Shown here one piece after another: positions 10,762-19,900 of a stretch of 64,000 bases of DNA. The DNA is from Streptomyces mobaraensis (GTDB taxonomy: Bacteria > Actinomycetota > Actinomycetes > Streptomycetales > Streptomycetaceae), in assembly GCF_020099395.1 (NCBI RefSeq), contig NZ_CP083590.1:6200001-6264000 (forward strand). The letters run 5' to 3'. The notes under the pieces were generated by a model. It was not told the origin of the DNA. It made no database searches and saw nothing but the letters and a program-made list of their open reading frames with translations. Each line of letters begins with the position of its first letter. Position 1 is the first letter of the stretch. Position numbers and translations under genes: made by a program.

Positions 10762-11121
10762 TCAGCCTCCCCAGATGTCGTAGAGCCGTACCTGGAGTAC
10801 GGCGAGGATGACGGCGCCGGCGGCCACGGTGGCGGACCCCCAGCGGGTGCGTTCGGCGAGTGACATGAATCCGGCGCCCGGCACGCACGCGGCGGCGCCC
10901 AGGAGGTACGCCACGAAGAGGGCGGTGCCCTTCACGGGCCGCTCGCCCCGGGTGAGCTGCACCACGCCGACGACCAGCTGGGCGAGGGCGAGGACGGAGA
11001 CGACGGCCATGCCGATGAAGTGCCAGTCCTTGGTCGGCTGGTCGCGGTACGCGGCGTGGCCGCACCAGGCGGCGAGCGCGAGAGCGGTCACACCGACCGC
11101 GAGCGTCAGCGCGTCGATCAC
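10762..11121 (-). CDS. Small integral membrane protein, partner of the downstream gene
   Basis: A 119-residue protein with four hydrophobic segments (LTLAVGVTALALAAWCGHAA, FIGMAVVSVLALAQLVVGVV, ALFVAYLLGAAACVPGAGF and VAAGAVILAVLQV). GTG 11121 is preceded by a GGGGG stretch at good spacing. It forms a two-gene unit with the next membrane protein. No known function or motif is recognised. The pair diverges from the metNIQ leader region with about 140 nt in which both promoters must lie. Confidence 0.8.
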   Translation of the reverse strand: MIDALTLAVGVTALALAAWCGHAAYRDQPTKDWHFIGMAVVSVLALAQLVVGVVQLTRGERPVKGTALFVAYLLGAAACVPGAGFMSLAERTRWGSATVAAGAVILAVLQVRLYDIWGG

Positions 11122-11258
11122 CGTGACCCCCGGGCGGCACCGGCGTGCGGATGGGGCGTGACAGGCATGGGGACGACTTTAGACGGCCCCCGCGCGCCCG
11201 CCGCGCCCGGCCCGCACTGTCCACGGGGTGACCGGAGATGTCCGCCATTCGGACAACC

Positions 11259-11289
11259 TTGGCCTGTTCGCGCGTACGTCTGTTTTACT
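11259..11289 (+). promoter_or_regulatory. Candidate promoter of the met leader ORF
   Basis: TTGGCC (11259-11264) and TTTACT (11284-11289) are separated by 19 bp. The -10 ends 7 nt before the ATG of the leader ORF, placing the transcription start on or next to that ATG. The match to consensus is moderate. Confidence 0.35.
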
Positions 11290-11296
11290 TGCCCGC

Positions 11297-11386
11297 ATGA
11301 CCACGACGAGCACCCGCATCTCTGCGACCGAGGCGATGACGACGCCCGGTGCTGCTCGTCGCATGTGTCGAATGTGTGACCGCTGA
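11297..11386 (+). CDS. Met/Cys-ending leader peptide (uORF) upstream of metNIQ
   Basis: A 29-codon ORF in the 5' region of the methionine importer. It begins MTTTSTRISATEAM and ends RRMCRMCDR, so two Met-Cys pairs sit just before the stop. There is no ribosome site; the ATG lies about 7 nt after a -10-like TTTACT, suggesting leaderless translation. Leaderless Cys-rich short ORFs that act as amino-acid-responsive attenuators are known in mycobacteria. Here the residues match the transported amino acid and its precursor. The gap to metN (about 197 nt) contains an imperfect hairpin. Coding potential rests on pattern and position only. Confidence 0.6.
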   Translation: MTTTSTRISATEAMTTPGAARRMCRMCDR

Positions 11387-11477
11387 GGGCCCCCGTTCCG
11401 AGCCTCGCGCCCCGAAGCGAGACCCGTAGAGCCCGCGTCCGCTCCCGGACCGCCCGCTCTCCACCCTCCGCGACACC

Positions 11478-11523
11478 GGATCCCCGCCACCGCCGTCGAC
11501 GACGACGGCCGCCGACGGGGTCC
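11478..11523 (+). promoter_or_regulatory. Imperfect hairpin between leader ORF and metN
   Basis: Outer arms GGA-T-CCCCG (11478-11486) and CGGGGTCC (11516-11523) flank an inner stem GCCGTC (11492-11497)/GACGGC (11504-11509). It has no T-tract and starts about 90 nt after the leader ORF. It could be part of an attenuation switch or merely GC-rich structure. Confidence 0.35.
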
Positions 11524-11583
11524 CACGCCGCGTTCCGCAATGAATTCCCGTGCGCCGGCGCCCCACAAGCCGCGCACTCGACA

Positions 11584-12654
11584 GTGACGGAAACCCCTGT
11601 GATCACCACTACGGGCCTGACAAAGGTCTACCGCTCACGCGGCCGCGAGGTCACCGCCCTCGACGGCGTCGACCTGCACGTGCGGGAGGGCGAGGTGTAC
11701 GGCGTCATCGGCCAGAGCGGCGCCGGCAAGTCCACGCTCATCCGCTGCGTCAACCTGCTGGAGCGGCCCACGTCCGGCACGGTCACCGTCGCCGGCGAGG
11801 ACCTCACGGCGCTCGCCGGCCGCGGCCCGCGCGCCGGCGCCGCCCTCCGGCAGGCGCGCAGCCGCATCGGCATGGTCTTCCAGCACTTCAACCTGCTGTC
11901 CTCGCGGACCGTCCAGGCCAACGTCGAGCTCCCGCTGGAGATCCTCGGCCTGTCCGGCAAGGAGCGCTCCCGCAAGGCCCTGGAGCTGCTGGACCTGGTC
12001 GGCCTCGCCGACAAGGCCAAGGCGTACCCGGGCCAGCTCTCCGGCGGCCAGAAGCAGCGCGTCGGCATCGCCCGCGCCCTGGCCGGCGACCCCAAGGTGC
12101 TGCTCTCCGACGAGTCGACCTCCGCGCTCGACCCGGAGACCACCCGCTCGATCCTCCAGCTGCTGCGCGACCTCAACCGGCAGCTCGGCCTGACCGTGCT
12201 GCTGATCACCCACGAGATGGACGTCGTCAAGTCCATCTGCGACTCCGCGGCCCTGATGAAGGGGGGCCGGGTCCTGGAGTCCGGCACCGTCGCCGAGCTG
12301 CTGGCCACGCCCGGCTCCGAGCTGGCCGCCGAGCTGTTCCCCGTGGGCGGCGAGCCGTCCGGCCCCGACCGCACGGTCGTGGACGTCACCTTCCACGGCG
12401 ACGCGGCCACCCAGCCCGTCATCTCGCAGCTCTCGCGCACGTACAACATCGACATCTCGATCCTCGGCGCCGCGATGGACACCGTCGCCGGCCGCCAGGT
12501 CGGCCGGATGCGCATCGAGCTGCCCGGCCGCTTCGAGGAGAACGTGGTCCCCATCGGCTTCCTGCGCGAGCAGGGCCTCCAGGTCGAGGTGGCGCCCGTG
12601 ACCGCCGGTGCGGAGGCCGCGGCCGACGCCCTCCTTAAGGAAGGTGCCAAGTGA
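11584..12654 (+). CDS. metN: Methionine ABC transporter ATP-binding protein
   Basis: A 356-residue ATPase of the MetNIQ D/L-methionine importer. Walker A is GQSGAGKST (residues 43-51), the Q-loop MVFQHFNLLSSRTV, the ABC signature LSGGQKQRVGIARAL and Walker B VLLSDESTSALDPET. The C-terminal 85 residues form the NIL regulatory domain that senses methionine in MetN proteins (VDVTFHGDAATQPVISQLSR and following). GTG 11584 is used; GTG 11599 is an alternative, and no strong ribosome site is visible. Its end overlaps metI (GTGA at 12651). The preceding leader ORF is probably its regulator. Confidence 0.95.
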   Translation: MTETPVITTTGLTKVYRSRGREVTALDGVDLHVREGEVYGVIGQSGAGKSTLIRCVNLLERPTSGTVTVAGEDLTALAGRGPRAGAALRQARSRIGMVFQHFNLLSSRTVQANVELPLEILGLSGKERSRKALELLDLVGLADKAKAYPGQLSGGQKQRVGIARALAGDPKVLLSDESTSALDPETTRSILQLLRDLNRQLGLTVLLITHEMDVVKSICDSAALMKGGRVLESGTVAELLATPGSELAAELFPVGGEPSGPDRTVVDVTFHGDAATQPVISQLSRTYNIDISILGAAMDTVAGRQVGRMRIELPGRFEENVVPIGFLREQGLQVEVAPVTAGAEAAADALLKEGAK

Positions 12655-13430
12655 CCTGGAACGAGATGCAGCCACTGCTGCGCGACGCCTGTCTCGACAC
12701 CCTCTTCATGGTGTGGTGGTCCGCGGTCTGGACCGTCGTCGGCGGCCTGCCGCTGGGCATCCTGCTCTACCTCACCGACCGCGGCGGACTCCTCCGCAAC
12801 CTGGTCGTCAACAAGGTCGTCGGCGCGGTGGTCAACATCGCCCGGTCCGTGCCGTTCATCATCCTGATCGTCTGGCTGATCCCCTTCAGCCGCATGGTCA
12901 TCGGTACGTCGATCGGCCCGAGCGCCGCGGTCGTCGCCCTGGCCATCGGCGCCATCCCGTTCTTCGCCCGGTTGGTCGAGACCTCCCTCCGCGAGGTCGA
13001 CGGCGGACTGATCGAGGCCGTCCAGGCGATGGGCGGCGGCACCTGGACGATCATCTTCAAGGTGCTGCTCCCGCAGGCCCTGGCCTCCCTCGTGGCCGGC
13101 CTGACCACCACCGTGATCGCCCTCATCGGCTACTCCGCCATGGCCGGCGCCGTCGGCGGCGGCGGGCTCGGCCAGGTCGCCATCAACTACGGCTACCAGC
13201 GGCAGGAGCACGGGCTGATGAACATCACCATCGTGCTGCTGATCGTCCTGGTCACCGTCGTCCAGCTGGCCGGCGACCTCGCGGTCCGCCGCCTCGCCCG
13301 CCGCACCGGCCGGCAGACCGCGCCCGGCGGCCTGTGGCGCCTGCGGACCGCCAAGGCCCCCAAGGCCACCGCGGACGTCCCCGCCCAGCGCACCGCCGAC
13401 GAGCCGAAGGCGGCCGTCGACGCCCCCTGA
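12651..13430 (+). CDS. metI: Methionine ABC transporter permease
   Basis: A 259-residue inner-membrane permease with five to six hydrophobic segments. The EAA loop that contacts MetN is visible as EAVQAMGGGTWTIIFKVLLP, followed by GYSAMAGAVGGGGLGQVAI, both typical of MetI. The start overlaps the metN stop by 4 nt. The last 45 residues are a charged Lys/Ala/Thr-rich cytosolic extension (PKATADVPAQRTADEPKAAV) longer than in most homologues. The binding-protein gene follows 97 nt downstream. Confidence 0.95.
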   Translation: MTWNEMQPLLRDACLDTLFMVWWSAVWTVVGGLPLGILLYLTDRGGLLRNLVVNKVVGAVVNIARSVPFIILIVWLIPFSRMVIGTSIGPSAAVVALAIGAIPFFARLVETSLREVDGGLIEAVQAMGGGTWTIIFKVLLPQALASLVAGLTTTVIALIGYSAMAGAVGGGGLGQVAINYGYQRQEHGLMNITIVLLIVLVTVVQLAGDLAVRRLARRTGRQTAPGGLWRLRTAKAPKATADVPAQRTADEPKAAVDAP

Positions 13431-13527
13431 ACCTCCGCGGGGCCCGTCGACGGCCCCGGGGACACCACGAGCCCGGACCCTTTGCCGGGTGGCATCACCT
13501 CGTGAGAACAAGAAAGAGGCACTCTTC

Positions 13528-14397
13528 GTGCGTACCACCGTCAAGCTCTCCGCCGCCCTCGCGGCAGCCGCCGCGCTCACCCTCGGCCTGAGCGCCTGCA
13601 GCGCCCCCTCCGACACCTCCACGTCCTCCGGCAAGAAGGGCAAGGACGCCGATCCGGAGGCAAGACTCGTCATCGCGGCCAGCCCCACGCCGCACGGCGA
13701 CATCCTCAACTTCGTCCGCGACCACCTCGCGAAGGACGCCGGCCTGAAGCTGGAGGTGAAGGAGCTCAACGACTACAACGTGCCGAACACGGCCACCCAG
13801 AGCGGTGAGGTCGACGGCAACTTCTTCCAGCACAAGCCGTACCTCGACGAGTTCAACAAGAAGAACAAGACGGACATCGTCCCCGTCGTCAACGTCGAGA
13901 TCGAGCCGCTGGGCCTCTACTCCAAGAAGGTCAAGAAGACCTCCGAGCTCGGCGACGGCGCCACCATCGCCGTCCCCAACGACGTCACCAACGAGGGCCG
14001 CGCCCTCAAGCTGCTCGCCGACAACAAGGTCATCGAGCTCAAGGACGGCGTGGGCGCCGGCGCCACCCTCAAGGACATCAAGGACGACAAGGGCATCAAG
14101 TTCACCGAGATCGAGGCCGCCCAGATCCCGGCCCGCCTCGCCGACGTGGACGCCGCGGTCATCAACGGCAACTTCGCCATCGGCGCCAAGCTCAACCCGG
14201 CCAAGGACTCCCTGGCCCTGGAGAAGGCCGAGGGCAACCCCTACGCCAACTTCCTCGCCGTGAAGAAGGGCAACGAGCAGGACCCGCGCATCGTCAAGCT
14301 CGCCAAGCTGCTCAACTCCGACGAGGTCAAGAAGTTCATCGAGGAGAAGTTCAGCAACGGGGCCGTCATCCCGGCCTTCGGCCCCGCCAAGAGCTGA
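13528..14397 (+). CDS. metQ: Methionine-binding lipoprotein
   Basis: A 289-residue NlpA/MetQ substrate-binding lipoprotein anchored outside the membrane. It has a signal peptide with the lipobox LSAC (Cys24) and a Ser/Thr/Lys linker. The family core follows (ASPTPHGDILNFVRDHL, GNFFQHKPYLDEFNK, VPNDVTNEGRALKLL). GTG 13528 has GAAAGAGG 8 nt upstream; the frame continues 13 codons further but without a ribosome site. It delivers methionine to MetNI. The codon choice is strongly C-ending and typical of a well expressed gene. Confidence 0.95.
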   Translation: MRTTVKLSAALAAAAALTLGLSACSAPSDTSTSSGKKGKDADPEARLVIAASPTPHGDILNFVRDHLAKDAGLKLEVKELNDYNVPNTATQSGEVDGNFFQHKPYLDEFNKKNKTDIVPVVNVEIEPLGLYSKKVKKTSELGDGATIAVPNDVTNEGRALKLLADNKVIELKDGVGAGATLKDIKDDKGIKFTEIEAAQIPARLADVDAAVINGNFAIGAKLNPAKDSLALEKAEGNPYANFLAVKKGNEQDPRIVKLAKLLNSDEVKKFIEEKFSNGAVIPAFGPAKS

Positions 14398-14666
14398 CGG
14401 TCCGAACGGGCGGCTCACGGCCGAAACGGACGCCGGATCGCGCCGCCCGCCCTGCGCAGCGCAGGAACCGCCGGTACTCTCAGCCGTCTCGGCGGACGCA
14501 GGCCCCGCACACGCCACGCGTGCGCGGGGCCGCCGCGCTTGGCGCACCACTGTGGCCATACTGCATGCTGGTGCACCCGAGACCGGCGCGACCGCCGGGA
14601 CGGAACCCGGCCACCCTCCCCGCGCCCGCACGGCGCGGGGGACCCCCTCCGGCGTTGGAGCAGCGC

Positions 14667-15323
14667 ATGACTTCCACCTTTCCGGACATCTCCATCAGTA
14701 CGGACCGGCTGGTGCTGCGCCCGTTCGACGCGACGGACGTCCCCGCGCTCACCGAGATGATGAACGACGAGCTCATCACCGCGTGGACGTCCGCCCCGCA
14801 CCCGTACACCACCGCCGACGCCCGCGAATGGGTCCTCCGGACCGCCCCCGCCGAACGCGTCTCGGGACGCGGAATCGTCTTTGCGGTCACCGAGTTCCTC
14901 ACCCACCGCCTCGTCGGCACCGTGCGCCTCCACCACACCGACTGGCACACCCTCTCCAGCGAGATCGCCTACGTCACCGCCCCCTGGGCCCGCGGCGAGG
15001 GCTACGCCTGTGAATCCGTCCTCGCCGTCGCCCAGTGGCTCTTCCGGGACCAGAAGTTCGAACGCCTCGAACTCCGCACCGCCGCCGACAACACCGCCTC
15101 CCAACAGGTCGCCCAGAAGATCGGCTGCATCAGCGAGGGCGTCCTCCGCAACGCCTGGATAGCGCGCAGCCGCACCGAGGACGGCGGCTGGACCGACATC
15201 CGCACCGACCTCATCGTCTGGAGCCTGCTCCCCGAGGACCTCGACGAGGTACGCGACCGGCACACCGGGGACGGCACCGGCTACGCCGCCGCGTTCCCCG
15301 GCTGGTCGCCCGGCTGGCGCTGA
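14667..15323 (+). CDS. GNAT-family N-acetyltransferase (RimJ/RimL-like)
   Basis: A 218-residue acetyltransferase. The beginning ISTDRLVLRPFDATDVPAL is the usual RimJ/L-type N-terminus, and the acetyl-CoA site is WARGEGYACESVLAVAQWLF. ATA-free codon use and TTGGAG 6 nt before ATG 14667 support the start. The frame is open upstream to about 14520, but that part reads as non-conserved Arg/Pro-rich sequence. The substrate is unknown. It stands alone between metQ and cobL; the 269 nt before it hold no further gene I can support. Confidence 0.87.
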   Translation: MTSTFPDISISTDRLVLRPFDATDVPALTEMMNDELITAWTSAPHPYTTADAREWVLRTAPAERVSGRGIVFAVTEFLTHRLVGTVRLHHTDWHTLSSEIAYVTAPWARGEGYACESVLAVAQWLFRDQKFERLELRTAADNTASQQVAQKIGCISEGVLRNAWIARSRTEDGGWTDIRTDLIVWSLLPEDLDEVRDRHTGDGTGYAAAFPGWSPGWR

Positions 15324-15465
15324 CGCCCCCCGCGCGCAACCATCCGCCCCTCACTCCGGGCGGTGGTCCGGACCTGCCGGGGTACTCTCACCATGCCCGC
15401 CGCGGAAGCGGGCACCCCCACTGTGGACTTCCCCCTCCCGAGACACCCCCAGGAGACAGACGACG

Positions 15466-16704
15466 ATGGCCGACCGGGTCACGGTGATCGGATGGGACGG
15501 CTCACCGCTGACGGAGGCGGCCCGCTCCGCCGTGGGCGCCGCCACCCTCGTCGCCGGAGCCGCGCACCACCTCGCGCTGCCCGAGATCCCGCCCGCCGCC
15601 GAACGCGTCCGGCTCGGCAGCGTCGACCTCGCCGCCCGCCGCATCGCCCGGCACCGCGGCACCGCCGTCGTCCTCGCCGACGGCGACCCCGGCTTCTTCG
15701 GCGTCGTCCGCGCCCTGCGCGCCCCCGAGCACGGCCTGGAGGTGGAGGTGGTGCCCGCCGTCTCCTCCGTCGCCGCCGCCTTCGCCCGGGCCGGCATGCC
15801 CTGGGACGACGCCCAGATCGTCGTCGCCCACAGCCGCGACCTGCGACGGGCCGTCAACGTCTGCCGCGCCCACCCCAAGGTCGCCGTCCTCACCTCGCCC
15901 GGCGCGGGCCCCGCCGAACTGGCCCTGCTGCTCGGCCCGGTCCACCGCACCTTCGTCATCTGCGAGCAACTGGGCACCGCCCGCGAGCGCGTCACCGTCC
16001 TGACCTCCGACAAGGTCGCCGACCACGCCTGGCGCGACCCCAACGTCGTCATCGTCATCGGCGGCGCCGGAACGGGCCCCGACGACGCCCCCGCCGCCCC
16101 TGGCCAGCGCGCCGGCGGCTGGATCGCCGGCCGCGACCCCGGGCGGCTCCCGGGCCCGCGCGGCTGGGCCCTGCCCGGCGACGCCTACGGCACCGTCCTC
16201 GGCGAGGGCGAGGGCACCGAACTGCGCGCCGCCCAACTCGCCCGGCTCGCCCCCCGCGTCGGCGACCTCGTCTGGGACATCGGCTCCGGCAGCGGCGCCG
16301 CCGCCGTCGAGGCCGCCCGGTTCGGCGCGGCCGTCATCGCCGTCGACCGCGACGCCGACGCCTGCGCCCGCACACTCGCCGCCGCCCGCCACTACGGCGT
16401 CCAGCTCCAGACCGTGCACGGCACCGCGCCGCACGTCCTGGAGGACCTGCCCGAACCCGACGTCGTCCGCGTCGGCGGCGGCGGAGCACCCGTCGTCGCC
16501 GCCTGCGCCGACCGCCGCCCCGAGGCCATCGTGGCGCACGCCGTCACCCGCGACGAGGCCGAGGCCATCGGACGGGCGCTCACCGAGGGCGGATACGCCG
16601 TCGAATGCACCCTGCTCCAGGCCGTGCGCCTGGACACCGCCGACTGGACCGAAGCCGAGCGGTCCGTCACCTTCCTGCTGAGCGGCCGCCGTCCGCAGCC
16701 GTGA
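15466..16704 (+). CDS. cobL: Precorrin-6Y/cobalt-precorrin C5,15-methyltransferase (CbiE-CbiT fusion)
   Basis: A 412-residue bifunctional SAM methyltransferase of corrin-ring synthesis, methylating C5 and C15 and decarboxylating the acetate side chain. The N-terminal half (residues 1 to about 200) is the CbiE tetrapyrrole methylase domain (VTVIGWDGSPLT and VVLADGDPGFFGV). The C-terminal half is CbiT with a Rossmann SAM-binding loop DIGSGSGAAAVEAARFGA near residue 270 and VRVGGGGAP later. The order and length match CobL. ATG 15466 is preceded by AGGAGA. It is the first of three cobalamin genes lying together. Confidence 0.93.
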   Translation: MADRVTVIGWDGSPLTEAARSAVGAATLVAGAAHHLALPEIPPAAERVRLGSVDLAARRIARHRGTAVVLADGDPGFFGVVRALRAPEHGLEVEVVPAVSSVAAAFARAGMPWDDAQIVVAHSRDLRRAVNVCRAHPKVAVLTSPGAGPAELALLLGPVHRTFVICEQLGTARERVTVLTSDKVADHAWRDPNVVIVIGGAGTGPDDAPAAPGQRAGGWIAGRDPGRLPGPRGWALPGDAYGTVLGEGEGTELRAAQLARLAPRVGDLVWDIGSGSGAAAVEAARFGAAVIAVDRDADACARTLAAARHYGVQLQTVHGTAPHVLEDLPEPDVVRVGGGGAPVVAACADRRPEAIVAHAVTRDEAEAIGRALTEGGYAVECTLLQAVRLDTADWTEAERSVTFLLSGRRPQP

Positions 16705-16772
16705 CCTCCGGGCCGTCCGCATCCATGACCCCGGGCCGCCCGCACCCGTGATCCCGACACGCCGTGCGGAAG

Positions 16773-16970
16773 GTAGGCTGGCGGATCGTTGTGCGGCGGC
16801 TCGGTGTCAAAGACCACAGTCACCAATGTCCGGAACGCCCCTCCTTTTTGGCGGTGCGCAGGGCAGGGTGGCACCGGGGCGGCACGCAACGTGCCGCGAG
16901 AGTTGGACGCTCGTTCTTGCTATGGGCGTGAGCGGTTGGAAGGAGCACTACCGATGGGCGAGGGGTACGC
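16773..16970 (+). promoter_or_regulatory. Long leader region of bluB-cobT
   Basis: TAGGCT (about 16773-16778) is a good actinobacterial -10 and would give a 5' leader near 185 nt. The leader contains a perfect 8-bp tri-loop hairpin (GCGGCACG 16879-16886, CGTGCCGC 16890-16897) and the tiny uORF below. I looked for the B12-box and core of an adenosylcobalamin riboswitch and do not see them. Confidence 0.35.
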
Positions 16971-16974
16971 ATGA
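16954..16974 (+). CDS. Six-codon uORF (MGEGYA) coupled to cobT
   Basis: ATG 16954 has the best ribosome-binding site in the area, GGAAGGAG (16938-16945), at 8-nt spacing. It opens a six-codon frame whose stop overlaps the bluB-cobT start codon (ATGA, 16971-16974). cobT has its own weaker GAGGGG inside this uORF. The arrangement implies translational coupling or leader control of the huge downstream gene. It is too short to judge by codon statistics. Confidence 0.45.
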   Translation: MGEGYA

Positions 16975-19900
16975 CCGACACCGGCCGGTTCCCGGATGAG
17001 GGACAGCCGGAGAACGCAGGCGCGACGCCCGGGCACCCGCTCACCGCGGACGCCGCGGCTCCTGCCGACACCGGAATCCCGGCACATCCCGCCGTCCCCC
17101 AGGCGCCCCGCGGGCGCCCCACGACGGGACCCTCCACGTACGCGTTCCTCGCCGACCCGGACGCCGCCGACGAGGACGACCTGCTCCTGATGCCGGGCGC
17201 CCAGGGCGCCTGGAGCGAGCAGCCGGCCCAGGGCGGCACCCATGAGACGGGCGGCCGGGACACCGGCGCCGCCGTCTTCGAAGAGGTCCGCACGCCGCCG
17301 GCCGCCCCCGCCGCGCCCCGCCGCCCGCTCCACATGGGCCCGCCCGACCCGTCGTCCAGCGGCGTCGTCCGCTCCCTCGCGGACCGCGGCCCGGCCGCCC
17401 CGCAGCAGCCGGTCGGCTCCCCGGTCCCGCACCCCCCGGGCTCCCCGGCCGCGGGCCAGGTCCCGGGCCCCGGCCTCGAATACCTCGACGCCGCGCAGGC
17501 CGACGCGGAGCCGGTGACCCAGCCGGGCATATGGGACGCCCAGCCGCAGCACCACGGGCAGGAGCAGGCCGCGGACGCGGCGGAGGCGGCGGAGGCGGCG
17601 GCCGAGCCGCCCGTGGCCTTCGTTCCGCCGCAGAACACGGGCGGGACCGTTCCGCCGCAGGGAGCGCCCGGTCCTTCCGCCGGCACGGCGTTCGCTGACG
17701 CTCCGTCAGGCGAGGCGGCGCCCGCGGCGACGGTGCCCGCCCAGGGCGCACCGGTGGAGGCCGTCGAGGCCGCGGCCCTCCCGCAGGAGACCGTCCCGCC
17801 GGCCCGTACGCCGGGGCCGGGGGAGACGGCGGCGGTGGATCCGGTGGACGCGACCGTTCCGGCGCCGGTGGATGTGGTGGACGCCGCAGAACAGGCCGGA
17901 ACGCCCGCACCGGACGCGGTGGCGGCCGCCGAGACGCCCGCAGCGGCTGAGGCGGCCGAGGTGGTCGAGGCACTGGCGGCCGACGCAACGCATGCTCCGT
18001 CCGACACCGCGGCCGTCCCGCCGGGTGCGGAGGCGCCGCAGGCCGCTGCGGTCGAGACTGCCGCGCTTGAGACCACGCCCGCGCCGACCGGCGCCCCGGC
18101 GGAGACGCCCGTTCAGTTCGACGCGGCGGCCCAGGCGGACGCGTCCGTGTCGGAGGGCGGGCCGGCTCTGGCTGACATGCTCGTTCGGGGCGACGCTTCC
18201 GCCGTGTCCGGCTCACCCGTGCAGACCGACGCTGCGACGCAGACCGACGCTGCGACGCAGGCTGAGGCGCCCGTGCCGGGGGCCGAACCCGCGCCGGACG
18301 ACGCGTCCGCGGCGACCGATGCGTCGGCTCAGACCGACGCCTCCGTACCGGTGGGCGCAGCCGCACCGGCTGACGCCCCTGCTCAGCCGGGCGTCTCCGC
18401 GCCGGCTGATGCGCTGGCACAGGCTGACGCCTCCGTGCCGGTGGGCGTACCCGCTCCGGCCGACGCACCGGTTCAGCCTGATGCTTCCGCTCCGACCGAC
18501 GCGTCGATTCAGGGTGACGGCTCCGTGTCGGCTGACGCACCTGTTCAGACCGATGCCTCCACCCCGGCGGCCGGTGCACCCGTCCATTCCGGGGGGCCGA
18601 TGGCGGCCGACGTGCCGGGCGAGGCGGACGCGACCGGGCCGGCTGACGCGCCGGGTGAGAACGCCGTTTCCGTCGTGTCAGGCACTCCTGTTGGGGCCGA
18701 CGCCTCCGCCCAGGCGGACGCGTCCGCGTCGCAGGCCGTATCCGTCCCGGCTGACGCACCGGCCCAGGTAGCCACGTCCACGTCCTCTCAGACGGACGTC
18801 TCCGCGTCGGCCGATGCCTCTGCCTCAGCCGACGCACCCGTCCCGGCTGGCCCCTCATCTCAGGCGGACGCCTCGACCCCGGCGGACACGGCGACTTCGG
18901 CCGACGCACCGGCCTCGGGGGATGCTTCCGCCCAGGCCGGTCCGTCCTCTCCGACGGACGCCTCCACTCCGGCTGATACGTCCGCCCCGGCGGGCGCGCC
19001 CGCCCAGGCGGACGCCTCCACTCCGGCGGATGCTTCCGCGTCGGCCGGCGTTCCTGCCGCGGCCGACGGATCCGTCCCGGGGGACGTATCCGCCCCGGCC
19101 GGTTCGGCCCCGCAGGCGGACGCCTCCACTCCGGCGGATGCTTCCGCGTCGGCCGGCGTTCCTGCCGCGGCCGACGGATCCGTCCCGGGGGACGTATCCG
19201 CCCCGGCCGGTTCGGCCCCGCAGGCGGATGCCACCACTCCGGCGGACGCTTCCGCGTCCGCTGACGCTCCTGCCTCGGCCAACGCAGCTGTTCCGGCGGC
19301 CGCTTCCGCCCCGGGGACCACTTCCGTCCCGGCTGGTTCGTCCGCTCAGGCGGAGGTCTCCGTTCCGGCGGATGCTTCCGCGTCGACCGGCGTTCCTGCC
19401 ACGGCTGACGCACCCGTCCCGGGAGGCGCGTCCGTCCCGGTCGGGTCGACCCCTCAGGCCGATGCCTCTGTCTCGGCGGATGCCGCCGCGTCGGCCGATG
19501 CTCCTGTCCCGGCCGACGGACCTGTCGCGGGGGGAGCTTTCGCTCCGGCCGGGTCGTCTCCTCAGGCCGACGCCTCTGTTTCGGCGGATGCCGCCGCGCC
19601 GGTCGACACTCCTGCCCCGACCGACGGATCTGTCCCGGAGGACGCTTCCGCCCAGGCCGGTTCGGCTCAGACGGGCGCCTCCATTCCGGCCGTTGCCACC
19701 GCGTCGACCGACGCTCCCGCGTCTGTGCCTGGGGACGCTTCCGTCCCGGCGGATGCCTCTGCCGCGGTCGGCGCACCTGGCCAGGTGGACGCGTCCGTCC
19801 CGGCCGGTTCGACCTCTCAGGTGGACGCTGCCGTCCCGGTGGGAGCGCCCGCGCAGGTCGGTCCGGACTCCCAGGCCGAGGCCCCTGTCCCGACGGAGGC

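Noticed and set aside
10760..11248. 304-residue version of the membrane protein ending at 10334
   Set aside because: The extra N-terminal part is the out-of-frame shadow of the adjacent membrane-protein gene.
11300..11583. SAM riboswitch upstream of metN
   Set aside because: I could not find the conserved SAM-I or SAM-IV core elements; the leader ORF explains the region better.
15385..15465. CCCACTGTGGAC before cobL resembling part of a B12 riboswitch core
   Set aside because: A single short match without the surrounding conserved boxes or stem.
16705..16970. Possible cobalamin riboswitch upstream of bluB-cobT
   Set aside because: No B12 box and no recognisable conserved core; only one small hairpin and a uORF are present.
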